64,000 nt of DNA from Anaerolineae bacterium. Lineage in GTDB: Bacteria > Chloroflexota > Anaerolineae > Aggregatilineales > JAFGMM01. The position numbers and the translations under genes were made by a program. Positions 54,284-64,000 of the stretch are shown here, piece by piece (within the stretch, counting starts at the first letter, position 1; each line of letters starts with the position of its first letter). The notes beneath the pieces are model-generated. The model was given only the letters and a program-made list of their open reading frames with translations. It did no database searches and was not told the DNA's origin. The stretch is from NCBI GenBank assembly GCA_027494055.1, contig JAOSJO010000012.1, positions 434,001-498,000 of the forward strand. Direction: 5' to 3'.

Positions 54284-56680
54284 CTAGGACTGTTCGACGA
54301 TCTTGACCACGGTCACGCCGTCGCCGCCCTCGTTTTCCGCGCCGCGCTGCGACGAGCGCACCAGCGGGTGGCCGCGCAGCGACTCGCGCACGGCGTGGCG
54401 CAGCGCGCCGGTGCCCTTCCCGTGAATGATGCGCACGAAGGGCAGCCCGGCCATGTACGCGGCGTCGAGGTACGCTTCCAGGCGCGGCAGCGCGTCCTCG
54501 ACAAGCTGCCCGCGGATGTCCAACTCCATGCCGGGCGAGGGCGCGCGCGTCGGCAGCGGGTCATGCCGCTTCTCCGCCTCGGCCAGCTTGCGGTCGAGCC
54601 GGCCCCGGCGCTGCAGGTCTTCCAGCCGCGCCCGCAGCCGCAGCCGCCCCACCTGCACTTCGGCCTCACCTGCCGTCAGTTCGGTGATCTGGCCCTCCGC
54701 CTGCAGCGGGCGCACCCACACCGTCTCACCGAGCCGGAGCGCAGGGATTTCGGCCTCGTCCTCCAGCGGCATCTCGGTCGCCGGCGCGACCGGCGTCTCC
54801 ATGCGCGCCTCCAGTTGCTCGGCGCGCGCCTCGACCTGTCTGAGCGCGTCAAGCGGCAGCGCGGCGGCGCGCATCTGGTCGCGCAGCTTCCGCACCTGGG
54901 TCCGCAGCCGCTGCACGTCGCGCTTGCCCTTGTTGCGCGCCCTGCGCAGCACCTCGCGCCGCTCGTCCTCAATGGCGTCCAGGCGCGCCCGCAGCTCGTC
55001 GCGGGCCGCCTCGGTCTGGGCGCGGGCCTGCGCCGCGCTGGCGAGCGCCTGCGCCGCCTCGTCACGCGAGCGGCGGATCTCGTCGAGCAGGTCATCGACC
55101 GCTAGGTCGCTCTCTGAGACCAGGCCGCGCGCCTCCTCGATTATGTCCTCCGGCAGGCCGAGCCGCGCCGCAATCGCGAGCGCGTTGCTCCGCCCCGGCA
55201 ATCCCACGATCAGCCGGTACGTGGGCGCGAGCGTCTCCAGGTCGAACTCGACGCTCGCGTTGCGCACGCCGGCCGTCTGCTGCGCGAAGACTTTGAGTTC
55301 CGGATGGTGCGTCGTCACCATCGTGGTCAGGCCCTTGTCCAACAGCGCCGACAGCAGGGCGCGCGCCAGGGCGCTCCCTTCGGCGGGGTCGGTGCCCGCG
55401 CCCAGTTCGTCGAGCAGCACCAGCGACCGCTCGTCGGCCTTGTCGAGAATGCCGATGATGTTGCGCATGTGCGACGAGAACGTTGACAGCGACTGCTCGA
55501 TGGACTGCTCGTCGCCGATGTCGGCATAGACGCCCTGGAACACCGAGAGCGCCGCCTCTTTCGCCGGCAGGTGCAGGCCGCACTGCGCCATCAGCACCAG
55601 CAGCCCGACCGTCTTGAGCGCCACCGTCTTGCCGCCGGTGTTCGGCCCCGTGACCACCAACACGTAGGTGTCGCCCTCGAACGCCACGTCGATGGGCACC
55701 ACGATGTCGCGGTCCAGCAGCGGGTGGCGCGCCTCGACCAGCCGCAGCGTGCTGCCGGGATGCGCGCGCGTCCCCGCGCCAGACACCTCGCGGAAAGCCA
55801 CCAGCTCCGGCTTGTGCGCGTCGGTGTCCAGCGCATACTTGGCCTTCGCAAACGCCAGGTCCAGGGAGGCCAGCGCGTCCACCGTGCGGGTGATGGCGCG
55901 CGCCCGGTCGCCGACCTGCTGCGAGAGTTCGGCCAGGATGCGATGAACTTCCTCTTCCTCGTCAAGTTGCAGTTGGCGGTAGGTGTTGTTCAGATCGACT
56001 GTCGCCAGAGGTTCGATGAACAGCGTCGCGCCGCTGGCGCTCTGGTCGTGCACCACGCCCTGAATGCGCCCCTTGAACTCCGACCGCAGCGGGATGACAT
56101 AGCGCCCGCTGCGCTGGGTGATGATCGGCTCTTGCAGCCAGCGCGTGTTGTTCGGGTTGTTGACCATCGCGTTGAGCTTGCTCATCAACCGGTCAAAGGC
56201 CACCCGGATCTCGCCGCGAATCCTGGCGAGCTTGGGCGACGCGCTGTCGAGCACTTCGCCGCGCTCGTTCAGCGTGCGGCCAATCGCGTCAACCACGTCG
56301 GCGCACGGCTCGATGAACGAGGCCGTTTCGGCGAGGATGGGGAACTGGCCGCGCAACTGCGTCAGCGTGCGCTGGAGGCGCGCGCCATGTTGCAGCGTCG
56401 TGCGGACGTTCAGCAACACCTGGGGGTCGAGCGTGATGCCCCGCGCCGCGCGGCCGGCGTCCGCACGCACGTCGCGCGCCCCGCCGACGCTGATGTCAGG
56501 CTTCTGCGTCAGCAGTTCGACCGCCTCGGCGGTTTCCTGCTGGCGGTTGACCGCTTCGGCAAGGTTGGTCGTGGGCGCGAGGTCGCGCACCCGCTCGGCG
56601 CTCGCGGAAAAGGCCGCGTAGTCGGCCAACCGCTCCAGGATTTTGGGCAACTCCAGAGTCTGCAATGATTTCGGGTCCAT
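54284..56680 (-). CDS. mutS2: MutS2 endonuclease/ribosome-rescue ATPase
   Basis: 798 residues, intact. Starts MDPKSLQTLELPKILERLAD, the family N-terminus; the open frame extends 33 bases further to 56713, but a -10 TATAAT (minus strand, 56725-56730) would place the transcript start about there, favouring ATG 56680. Core and clamp domains are followed by Walker A VVTGPNTGGKTVALKTVGLL near residue 342, Walker B VLLDELGAGTDPAEGSALAR, coiled coil, and a C-terminal Smr nuclease domain with LDIRGQLVEDAL and IIHGKGTGALRHAVRESL. MutS2 suppresses recombination or rescues collided ribosomes depending on species. It is distinct from the MutS-like membrane protein at 691. Confidence 0.95.
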   Translation of the reverse strand: MDPKSLQTLELPKILERLADYAAFSASAERVRDLAPTTNLAEAVNRQQETAEAVELLTQKPDISVGGARDVRADAGRAARGITLDPQVLLNVRTTLQHGARLQRTLTQLRGQFPILAETASFIEPCADVVDAIGRTLNERGEVLDSASPKLARIRGEIRVAFDRLMSKLNAMVNNPNNTRWLQEPIITQRSGRYVIPLRSEFKGRIQGVVHDQSASGATLFIEPLATVDLNNTYRQLQLDEEEEVHRILAELSQQVGDRARAITRTVDALASLDLAFAKAKYALDTDAHKPELVAFREVSGAGTRAHPGSTLRLVEARHPLLDRDIVVPIDVAFEGDTYVLVVTGPNTGGKTVALKTVGLLVLMAQCGLHLPAKEAALSVFQGVYADIGDEQSIEQSLSTFSSHMRNIIGILDKADERSLVLLDELGAGTDPAEGSALARALLSALLDKGLTTMVTTHHPELKVFAQQTAGVRNASVEFDLETLAPTYRLIVGLPGRSNALAIAARLGLPEDIIEEARGLVSESDLAVDDLLDEIRRSRDEAAQALASAAQARAQTEAARDELRARLDAIEDERREVLRRARNKGKRDVQRLRTQVRKLRDQMRAAALPLDALRQVEARAEQLEARMETPVAPATEMPLEDEAEIPALRLGETVWVRPLQAEGQITELTAGEAEVQVGRLRLRARLEDLQRRGRLDRKLAEAEKRHDPLPTRAPSPGMELDIRGQLVEDALPRLEAYLDAAYMAGLPFVRIIHGKGTGALRHAVRESLRGHPLVRSSQRGAENEGGDGVTVVKIVEQS

Positions 56681-56788
56681 CTCGGCGGTCACGCGCTCCT
56701 GAGCTTTCGTCACTCCAGCCGCACATTATAACGCACACCCCGCCGCGCCAACCTACAAAACGCCGCGGGCGCTGCGGAGGCACAAAAC

Positions 56789-56822
56789 AGGCGGGCCAAC
56801 CGGCGTTCCGGTTGACCCGCCT
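56789..56822 (-). terminator. Terminator after the ABC importer operon
   Basis: On the minus strand AGGCGGG-T-CAACCGG pairs with CCGGTTG-G-CCCGCCT (one mismatch), followed by GTTTTGTG. It lies 66 bases after the oppC-like stop and before mutS2. Confidence 0.75.
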
Positions 56823-56887
56823 TGTGTGCGGCAGGGGTTGTTCCAGGGGCCAGCGCCCAGGGCTGGCGCGCGCTGTGCTCGCGTCGC

Positions 56888-57790
56888 TCACCCCTCGGCG
56901 CGCATCCGTGGGTTGCTCACCTCGTCGAAGCCGAGATGGATCAGGTACAGGGAGAAAGAGAGGAGGATCAGCGTGACGACCGGCGTCACCCACCACCACC
57001 AGAGATCGAGCAGCATCGCGCTGTAGTTGTTGGACCAGTAGATCATCATGCCGAGCGTCATCTCGCCCTGCGGGCCTAAGCCGAGAATGGAGAGGCCGGC
57101 CTCGGCGAGGATGGCGGCGATGAATGCGTTCACGAAGTTCGCACCGAGCCAGGGCAGCATGTGCGGCATCAGTTCAAAGAATACGATCTCAAGGCCCGAC
57201 ATCCCCGAAAGGCGCGCAATCTCGACGAAGCCGCGCTCCTTCAGGCTGAGCACCTGCGCGCGCACCTGTCGCGCGGGCCAGGCCCAGGCGAACAGGCCGA
57301 TAATCAACGCCATGCTCTGAACGCTCACGCCGCGCACCAGGGCTGCGATCAGGACCAGGAAGAGCAGCGACGGCACGGACAGGAACACGTCGATCGAAAT
57401 GCGCAGCAACGTATCGACCGCGCCGCCAAAGTAGCCGCTCACAAAGCCGACAATCGCGCCGAGCACGGTGCCCATCGTCGCGGCGATCAACCCCACCTGT
57501 AGCGAGTTGGGCACCGCTTCCGTCAACTGCACGTACACGCTCTGGCCCAGCGCCTCGGTCCCCAATGGCGCTTCGGCGCTGGGTGGCTGCCGCGCGGGGA
57601 AAGCGCCCGTCCGGCGTGTAGCGGGGTCAATCGACATGCGCGCGAACACCGGAATCAAAGCGACGGTGAGGAAGATGATAAGCCCGATGGCGAAATTCCG
57701 GTTCCGCAGCAGCGACCGGATGAACCCACGCCCTTTCGGCGCCTGCGTTTCCTCCGCGGCAATCTGATCCTGACCGGTAACGACCGTCAT
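56888..57790 (-). CDS. Oligopeptide/nickel-type ABC permease (DppC-like)
   Basis: 300 residues, intact. N-terminal cytoplasmic tail, then a first span (FAIGLIIFLTVALIPVFARM), an extracytoplasmic stretch APLGTEALGQSVYVQLTEAV that is the standard 'GTD..GRD' region of DppC, and five further spans. The coupling loop is VEIARLSGMSGLEIVFFELM. Downstream partner of the DppB-like permease (18-base gap). Together with the solute-binding protein and two ATPases it forms a complete importer. Specificity (peptide, sugar oligomer, nickel) cannot be read from the permease. Confidence 0.9.
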   Translation of the reverse strand: MTVVTGQDQIAAEETQAPKGRGFIRSLLRNRNFAIGLIIFLTVALIPVFARMSIDPATRRTGAFPARQPPSAEAPLGTEALGQSVYVQLTEAVPNSLQVGLIAATMGTVLGAIVGFVSGYFGGAVDTLLRISIDVFLSVPSLLFLVLIAALVRGVSVQSMALIIGLFAWAWPARQVRAQVLSLKERGFVEIARLSGMSGLEIVFFELMPHMLPWLGANFVNAFIAAILAEAGLSILGLGPQGEMTLGMMIYWSNNYSAMLLDLWWWWVTPVVTLILLSFSLYLIHLGFDEVSNPRMRAEG

Positions 57791-57808
57791 TGCCTGTGCT
57801 TCCTCTGC

Positions 57809-58824
57809 CTATCCCCCGCCGGCCGTCTGGTAGCGGATGCGCGGGTCGATCAGGGGGTACAGAATATCGATGATGAAATTGGCGACCACGACCGCGACGA
57901 TGATGAGCAAGACCCCGCCCTGAATCACCGGAAAGTCCAGTCCCTTGATCGCATTGAAGATGACCCACCCGATGCCGGGGTAGGCAAAAATCGTCTCGGT
58001 GATGATCGCCCCGCCCACGATGTGGCCGAGTGAGATCGCGAGGCCGGTGGTCTGTGGCAAGAGCGCGTTGCGGAAGGCATAGCCCCACAGGATACGCCGT
58101 TCCTTCAGCCCTTTGGCTTCAGCGTTCAGGATGTAGTCCTCACCCTTCTGCGAGGTAATCAGGCTGCGCATACTCAGGAACCACCACCCCAGGGAGACGA
58201 GCACGATGCTCAACGCCGGGAGCATGCCGTGCTCGATCACGTCCAGGATGAAGGGGAGCGAAAGGTCCGGCGTGGCCCCGCGCGTGTAAGCCCCGGAAAG
58301 CGGGAAGATGTTCAGTTGAAAGGCAAAGATGAAAATCAGGATAAGCGCCAGGATATAATACGGCGTAGTGTAAAGAAGCAGCGCCGCCAGGACAATGGGC
58401 CGGGAGAGCCGGAACCGGCTGCCGCGCCAGCCGACCACCGCGCCGATCACCGAACCCAGAATCCAACTGATGATCGTGGTGAGTGACAGCAAACCAATCG
58501 TCCAGGGCAGCGCCAGGCCGATGATGTCCGTCACTTTGGAGGGAAAGATGCTGATCGAATAGCCCAGGTTGCCCTGGAGAAACTCGCGCCAGAAGCTGAT
58601 GTACTGCGCCCCAAGGGGCTGGTCCAGCCCGAACATGCGCTTGTATTCCGCGACCAGTTCGGGAATGCCGGCGCTGCCGCCCATTTCAGACATCTTCATA
58701 AACACCGCGCTGAGCGGGTCTCCGGGAACCAGGCGCGGCACGAAAAAACAACCGTGATGGAGATAAAAACGGTCACGAGCAGAATCAGGAAGCGCCCTGA
58801 TATGTAGCGCAGATAGGCCGACAT
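57809..58824 (-). CDS. Oligopeptide/nickel-type ABC permease (DppB-like, frameshifted)
   Basis: About 338 residues. ATG 58824 begins MSAYLRYISGRFLILLVTVF; a shift in the six-A run at 58742-58747 is followed by PRLVPGDPLSAVFMKM, the DppB 'PGDP' motif. Six spans in total; the coupling loop contains YILNAEAKGLKERRILWGYA. It starts six bases after the solute-binding protein stop. Partner of the DppC-like permease. Confidence 0.9.
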
Positions 58825-58829
58825 GGTCT

Positions 58830-60693
58830 CTACCCCGGTGCGATTGAGACGAAAGGCAGGTAGGGGCGAACCCATCGGTTCGCCCCTACTACGCTCAGGT
58901 TGACTAGGGAGCCGGCCGGGTGGATGCCGCCGACCCATTCGCCCGTCTCCGGGTCGGGATACCCGGTAATGACGATGTTGAACGTTGCCCACCAGCTTAC
59001 GGGCATGTTCCAGGGGTTCGCAGCCGAGGGCCACCCCTCCCAGTAGCTCGAGCTGAAGGGTACCAGCGCCGGAGCCTGCACCATCGGAATGGTCGGCATA
59101 TCCCTGAAGAGGATCTCGGCGGCCTGGCGGAACAGCGCTACGTTCGTCTCCTCGTCCTCAGGCGGCGTGGCGCCCATCTCGTCCACGATGGCGTCGAACT
59201 CAGGGTTGTTGTAGCGGAACGAGTTCCGCTCGTACCACGGGGGCCGGTTCGCCCAGCGGCACGTAGAAGTTGCCGTGGTACAGGAGCAGGTTGTCGTAGA
59301 TGTAGCCAGGGCAGAACGAGTGGAGCTTCAGCGTGTACTGGCCGCGCAGGATCGTGTCGCCGAGCACCGGGTCGGTGAGCGCCTGGAACTCGACGTCGAA
59401 GCCGGCCGCCTGGAGCTGGTCGACCACGACCGCCCCGACGCCCATCTCCTCGGTGGAGCTACCGTTGGCGAGGTAGACGATGCTCACCGGCTCGCCATCA
59501 GCCGAGGCCCAGATGCCGTCGGCGTTCTTGGTATAGCCCAGCGAAGTCATGATCTCGTCGGCGGCGGCGGGATCGTACTCGCCCATGCGGTACTCCGCGA
59601 TCAGGTCCTCCACCGCGTCGAAGTAGGGTTGCAGGCCGTCATAGTAGGGCCAGACGCCCCAGCTTGGCACGGTCGTGCCCTGGTAGGCGAGATCAACCAC
59701 CGCCTGGCGGTCGATATAGAGGGAGATGGCATGGCGCATCTGCGGGTCGTCGAAGGGCGCGGTGGCGTTCTGCACCATGAGCGGGCGCGGGCACGGGTCG
59801 AGCCAGGCGTAGGGCGCGTCGCCATGCCACGCGGAGACATTGGCGTTCCGGCTCGCCACTACCTGGAACGGCCCCAGGCTGAGGATGCCGATGTTAGGCG
59901 TGTCGATCTCGTCCGCGGCCAGGGCGAACGCGACGTTGGTCGGGTCGCCCAGGTATTGGAAGCTCACGACGCGCGGCGCGGGCAGTATGCCAAAGACATC
60001 CTCGCCCCACCAGTCGTCATTGCGGGTGTAGACCATCGCCGACTGCGAGGCGGTTGTCAGAGTGTAGGCGCCGGTGCCGATGGGATCCGAACTCTTGAAG
60101 GTCAGCGGGTCCTCGCCTTCCCAAACGTGCTTGGGCAGGATGGTGATGCCGCCCCAGATGCCCACCGCCGGGAACGCCTCACGGTTCAGGTGATAGCGGG
60201 GGTTGGGGCCGTGCAGGTTGAAGGTCACGGTCAGCTCATCGACCGCCTCCACCGAAGCGACGTTGTTCGCCACCTCCGCCGCCCAGGTCATGGCGGGGTT
60301 CGCCAGGAGCGTATCGTAGGTGAAGATGACATCCTCAGTGGTGAACGGCTCGCCGTCGCTCCACTTAATGCCCTCCCGCAGCTTGACGGTGATGGCAGTG
60401 AAGTCGTCATTGTACTCGTAGCTCTCCGCCAACCACGGGATGTACTCGCCGGTCTGCAGGTTCTGGTAGAAGAAGTACTCGTAGATCATCTGGTGCAGGC
60501 CGGTGTTGGAGCGACTCACGCCAGGCGCGTAGAGGTTCAGGTTGGTCGGGTCAGGAATCTGACTTGAGATGGCGACGATGAGTGTTTCCTCGCGCGGTAC
60601 GTCTTGCGCCGACACCGCCGACGGCACGGCGAGCGCAAGGATCACCAAGAGGAATACCCACGTCTTCTTGAAGAGAACGCCTTTCACAGTCAT
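58830..60693 (-). CDS. Family 5 extracellular solute-binding protein (frameshifted)
   Basis: About 620 residues. Signal peptide KTWVFLLVILALAVPSAVSA. Family features: QNLQTGEYIPWLAESYEYND, TVKLREGIKWSDGEPFTTED, and RHAISLYIDRQAVVDLAYQG. A shift near 59237 breaks the frame at PWYERNSFRYNNPEFDAIVD; it then reads TIPMVQAPALVPFSSSYWEG to the end. The last 20 residues (GANRWVRPYLPFVSIAPG) are encoded by and after the palindrome at 58860-58889, so the natural C-terminus may have been shorter. Captures the substrate outside the membrane for the DppBC-like permeases. The size suits peptides or oligosaccharides. Confidence 0.9.
58860..58889. repeat. GTAGGGGCGAACC palindrome within a gene end
   Basis: GTAGGGGCGAACC-CATC-GGTTCGCCCCTAC, 13-base perfect arms. 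The most complete copy of the dispersed palindrome. It is read in frame by the solute-binding protein gene, close to its stop. Confidence 0.85.
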
Positions 60694-60816
60694 TGCAACC
60701 TCCTTAGGTTATATCTCCTCGTTGGCTGTCAAGAGACAACCTCACAAGCGTGCTCGTGTCATGAGCAAGCCAGTCAGCTTGCCTCCTGGCCGTGCCAGCG
60801 TTCCGTGTCTTGCGGC

Positions 60817-61850
60817 TCAGGCGACTTGCGGCGCTGCTGTGCGCACAAATGCAGAGTCCATCTCCTCCGTTGGAACTGCATTGTTATCGTCGTACAGATA
60901 GCACGCGGTCAATTGATGCGTCCCCGTCTGAAAGAGCGGGGGCGGCGCTTCGAGACAGGGGGCGAAGGCGTGCGGGCAGCGCGATGCAAACACGCAACCC
61001 TCCCCAGGTCGGGCCTTCGCGCCCACTTCAGACGATGGCGCTTCATCCTGCCACTGGCGGTTCGGGTCGGGCAGGGGATGGAGCTGATGAGAAGCTGGGT
61101 GTAGGGATGTTGTGGCCGCTTGACAACCTGCTCGACCGCGCCGGCCTCAACCACCGAGCAGGCGTAGAGCACGATGATGTCGTGGCTGATCTGGTACGCG
61201 GTGGTCAGGTCGTGGGTGATGTAGATGAGCGAGATGCCAAAATCCTCGTTACACTGCCGCAACGAGTCGAGCACGGTGGCGCGCAACGACGCATCGATCA
61301 TCGATACCGGCTCGTCCGCGATAATCAGCTTGGGCTGCATGAGCAACGCCCTGGCGACCATGATGCGCTGGCGTTGCCCACCGCTGAGCTGGTGCGGGTA
61401 ACGGCCAAGCGTCTCCGGCGGGCGCAGCCCAACCGCCTGAAGCGCCTCCTCCATGAGCGCCCGACTGGCTCCCCGCTCTGGGGCCAGGCCGAACTTGTTG
61501 ATGGGCACCTCAAGCACGTGATCGACCTTGTAGAACGGATTGAACGAGGCGAAGGGGTCCTGGAAGACGGCCTGGATGTCGTTCAGGAAGGCGCGCCTCC
61601 TGGCCCGGTTGAGCGTGCGCAGGTCCTCGCCCGCGTAAAGGACCTCGCCGACCGTGGGCCTCTCCAGACCAAGCAGCAGCCGCGCCATGGTGCTCTTGCC
61701 GCTGCCGCTTTCCCCGACGACGGCGATGATCGAGGGCGCGTCGGTCCCGATGCTCAGCGAGAAATCCCTGAGCGCAACCGTCTGTTTGCGTTGCGTCATC
61801 CCACTTCTGAAGACTTTGGTCACCTGATGCGCCTGCAACAGAGGGGTCAT
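60817..61850 (-). CDS. ABC importer ATPase (DppF/OppF-like, frameshifted)
   Basis: About 345 residues. ATG 61850 overlaps the preceding ATPase stop by ATGA. Walker A VVGESGSGKSTMARLLLGLE, Q-loop AVFQDPFASFNPF, signature HQLSGGQRQRIMVARAL, Walker B LIIADEPVSMID. A shift near 61058 precedes the C-terminal oligopeptide-type domain, which resumes with GEGCVFASRCPHAF and CLEAPPPLF, the Cys-containing end typical of OppF/DppF, and stops at 60817. Uncorrected, the frame runs on to 60909 with an Arg-rich nonsense tail. Pairs with the DppD-like ATPase. Confidence 0.9.
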
Positions 61851-62834
61851 TGCGCCTCCTTCTCGAACACCCTCTGCGGCTCGTCGAGCAGATGACAGGC
61901 CGCCCGCTGTTCCGCCCCTGTGGTCCTGAGTATGGGGACCTCCACCTTGCACCGGTCCCAGACGTAGGGGCATCGGGGATGGAACACGCACCCGGATGGC
62001 GGGTTGAGGAGGGACGGCGGCGCGCCAGACACCCCCTGAAGCGTGCCTTTGCCCTCCAGTGAAGGCAGGCTGTTCATCAGGAGTTGGGTATACGGGTGTT
62101 GCGGCGCGGCGAATGTCTCCTGTACCGGCCCCACTTCGAGCAGCCGGCCGGCATACATGACCCCACCCGATCCACAAACTGGGCCATCAGCCCCATGTCG
62201 TGCCCGATCAGGATCACGGCAGCGCCCAGGTCCTCCTGCACGCTGCGCAGCGTTTCCATCACGCGCCGCTGGACCACCACATCCAGCGCGCTCGTGGGTT
62301 CGTCCGCGATGATGACCTTCGGGCGAAGGCTGATCGCAATGGCAATGCACACCCGCTGCTTCATGCCTCCGCTCAACTGGTGCGGGAACAGGTCGGCGAC
62401 CTGCGGTTCCAGGCCAACGCGCTTCAGTAGCCCTGAGAGGCGCTCGTCCTGCTCGCTTTCCGTCAACTGGATGCCGTGGTCAATGAAACCGTCAAGGATT
62501 TGCTTTCTGACGCGCGTCACGGGGTTGAGCGAGTTCATCGCCCCCTGGCTCACCAGGGCGATCTCCGCCAGGCGCGCCCGGCGCATGTCTTCGTCCGGCA
62601 GGCTCATCAGGTCAACCCCGTCGAGCACCACCTGCCCCCCTCGATGTACCCTGGGGGCCGGATCAGCCGCAAGAGCGAGAGCGCAATGGTGGACTTCCCA
62701 CACCCCGACTCGCCAATCAGGCCAAACCGCTGGCCGGCCTGCAAATCAAAACTGACGCCATCGACGGCTTTTACCGGACCGCGTGGTGTGTGATAATATG
62801 TCCTGAGGTCTCTCACCTGGAGCAGTGGCGTCAT
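61847..62834 (-). CDS. ABC importer ATPase (DppD/OppD-like, frameshifted)
   Basis: About 329 residues and first gene of the importer operon. Begins [20 protein letters not shown], Walker [22 protein letters not shown] shift near 62640 leads to [20 protein letters not shown], signature [20 protein letters not shown], Walker [17 protein letters not shown]; a second shift near 62165 leads to [20 protein letters not shown] and the Cys-containing end [18 protein letters not shown]. Promoter sequences lie 39 bases upstream. The near-identical N-termini of the two ATPases (MTPLLQ) are family typical. Confidence 0.9.
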
Positions 62835-62872
62835 TGTACCCTACCGTTGTCCCCCCGTCGCCACGTAGGGCT

Positions 62873-62901
62873 ATTATAAGCCCTAATTCGAACCTTAGCA
62901 A
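62873..62901 (-). promoter_or_regulatory. Promoter of the ABC importer operon
   Basis: On the minus strand TTGCTA (62901-62896), a 17-base spacer and TATAAT (62878-62873), 39 bases before the first ATG. The -10 sits in AGGGCT-TATAAT-AGCCCT, a six-base inverted repeat that may be an operator. Read forward, TATTAT with TTGTCC 19 bases upstream could serve the PHP gene. Confidence 0.7.
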
Positions 62902-62932
62902 TCCTCTATGTAACAGAAGCGTGGATTTCCCA

Positions 62933-64000
62933 ATGCGAGAACGTCTTGAGATTAACCTGCAGGACAGGGTTACAGCCGACCAGCTCTATGCGCATCACCA
63001 CCTGCCCTTCGACGTGCCGGAAGGGACGGGCCGCATTGACGTGCGTTACGAATACAGCGCGGCCATCAGCGCAGAGCGTCACGTGACGGGCGGCAACACA
63101 ATCGACATTGGCCTGTTCGACGCGCGCGGCGTTGGGTTCATGGCGGAGGGCTTTCGCGGGTGGAGCGGCAGCGAGCGGCGTGAGTTCTTCGTCGCACAGG
63201 ACGACGCGACCCCGGCTACATGCCGGGGCCGATCTTCCCCGGTACGTGGCACGTCTATCTCGGGTTCTACAAGATCGCGGACGCTGGCTGTGAATACAGC
63301 GTGACCATCCGCCTCACGCCAGCGGAGGCCGACCACGCGGAGGCGCGCTTCCCCGCGCTGCTTCGGCTGGGCGACCAGGCGGTCAGCCGGCCGCCGAACC
63401 CGGACGGCTGGTACAAGGGGGAACTGCACTGCCACAGCATCTACAGCGACGGGGGACTCCGATCCTCGTGAGGTCATCCAGGCAGCGGAGGCGCTTGGGT
63501 TGGATTTCATCGCGCTCACGGACCACAATGTGATGTGCCACCACGCGGCGCTGAAGGCCATCGACACCGACCTGGTCTTGATCCCCGGCTACGAGGTGAC
63601 GACCTACAGGGGCCACTGGAATGTATGGGGCGGTCAGGGCTGGGTTGACTTCCGCATCGAGACGGAGGCGCAAATGGCAGAAGCCCTTGAGGAGGCCAGG
63701 CGGCGCGGCTATCTCGTCTCGTGTAACCACCCGCGCCCGTCTGGCCCGCCCTGGGCATTCACCGACCTGGAGGCTTTCGACTGCATCGAAATCTGGAACG
63801 GCCCCTGGCGGCTCCTGAACGATGTCTCGCTCGCCTTCTGGGAGGCGCGCCTGCGGGCCGGGAAGCGCTTTGTCGCCGTTGGCGGCAGCGACGCGCACTT
63901 CCTGAAGCGCGCGCACAACCACCGCCTGGGGTACCCGACGACCTACGTGCGCTGTGACGGGCCGCCGACTGCCAGGGGTCTGCTTAACGGGATACGCGCC
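62933..64000 (+). CDS. PHP-domain metallohydrolase, 3' end outside window (frameshifted)
   Basis: At least 355 residues; the frame is open at the right edge. ATG 62933 (MRERLEINLQDRVTADQL) is preferred to the longer frame from 62825, which crosses the promoter region. The N-terminal 150 residues are a beta-rich domain as in CehA/McbA-type proteins. Shifts near 63215 and 63460. The PHP metal-binding motifs follow: YKGELHCHSIYSDG, FIALTDHN, LVSCNHPRPSG and VGGSDAHFLKRAHNHR. The family hydrolyses phosphoesters or related bonds with a trinuclear metal site; substrate unknown. Divergent from the ABC importer, possibly coregulated. Confidence 0.88.

Overview
The window is a GC-rich bacterial chromosome segment. 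The gene families, the lipoprotein style, the GTAGGGGC-type intergenic palindromes and a bacterial-type acetyl-CoA synthase fit an anaerobic member of the Chloroflexota (Anaerolineae-like). That assignment is inference; there is no rRNA or other phylogenetic marker here. I saw no tRNA, rRNA, CRISPR array, transposase or phage gene. About 28 otherwise conserved genes are broken by roughly 38 single-base frameshifts, often at G/C runs, and reading frame and family sequence resume just downstream. I read this as uncorrected assembly or sequencing indels. Broken genes are therefore given as single spans with the shift position noted.

Layout. 1-7.5 kb: end of a glycerophosphodiester phosphodiesterase, a membrane MutS-like ATPase, an FHA protein, a cytidylate-kinase-like protein, mtnA (methionine salvage), a Tat-exported DUF362 protein and a uroporphyrinogen-decarboxylase-like protein. 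7.7-11.6 kb: a leftward thiamine operon (thiN, thiamine-binding protein, ThiX/ThiY/ThiZ-type ABC importer) behind a TPP riboswitch and terminator. 12-18.1 kb: a leftward set made of a STAND/TPR regulator, a 7TM-PAS histidine kinase and a secreted SGNH-like protein. 18.5-24.8 kb: a secreted SH3/GS-rich protein, a TPR membrane protein, fabI, xseA-xseB and a P1 peptidase. 25.2-36.7 kb: murJ, lactate permease, a DUF2961 (GH172-like) protein, rhomboid, an FmdB-type zinc ribbon, an ArsB-like transporter, lipoproteins and two HAD phosphatases.

37-53.7 kb is the most interesting part: a rightward cluster for the carbonyl branch of the Wood-Ljungdahl pathway. In order it holds a small Cys-motif protein, an HMA-like protein without its CxxC, CO dehydrogenase, acetyl-CoA synthase fused in one frame to the corrinoid protein small subunit, the corrinoid protein large subunit, a RACo-type reductive activator, AcsE methyltransferase (apparently starting at ACG), a DUF362 iron-sulfur protein and two CooC nickel-insertion ATPases. 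AcpS, an apparently dead alpha/beta-hydrolase lipoprotein and a tandem GNAT protein follow. AcsE would pass the methyl group from methyl-tetrahydrofolate to the corrinoid protein, RACo would rescue inactive Co(II), CODH would supply CO, and the ACS part of the fusion would join methyl, CO and CoA. The methyl-branch genes are not in the window.

53.8-64 kb: DUF4342 protein, mutS2, a complete five-gene oligopeptide/nickel-type ABC importer read leftward from a well-formed promoter, and the start of a PHP-family metallohydrolase running off the right edge.
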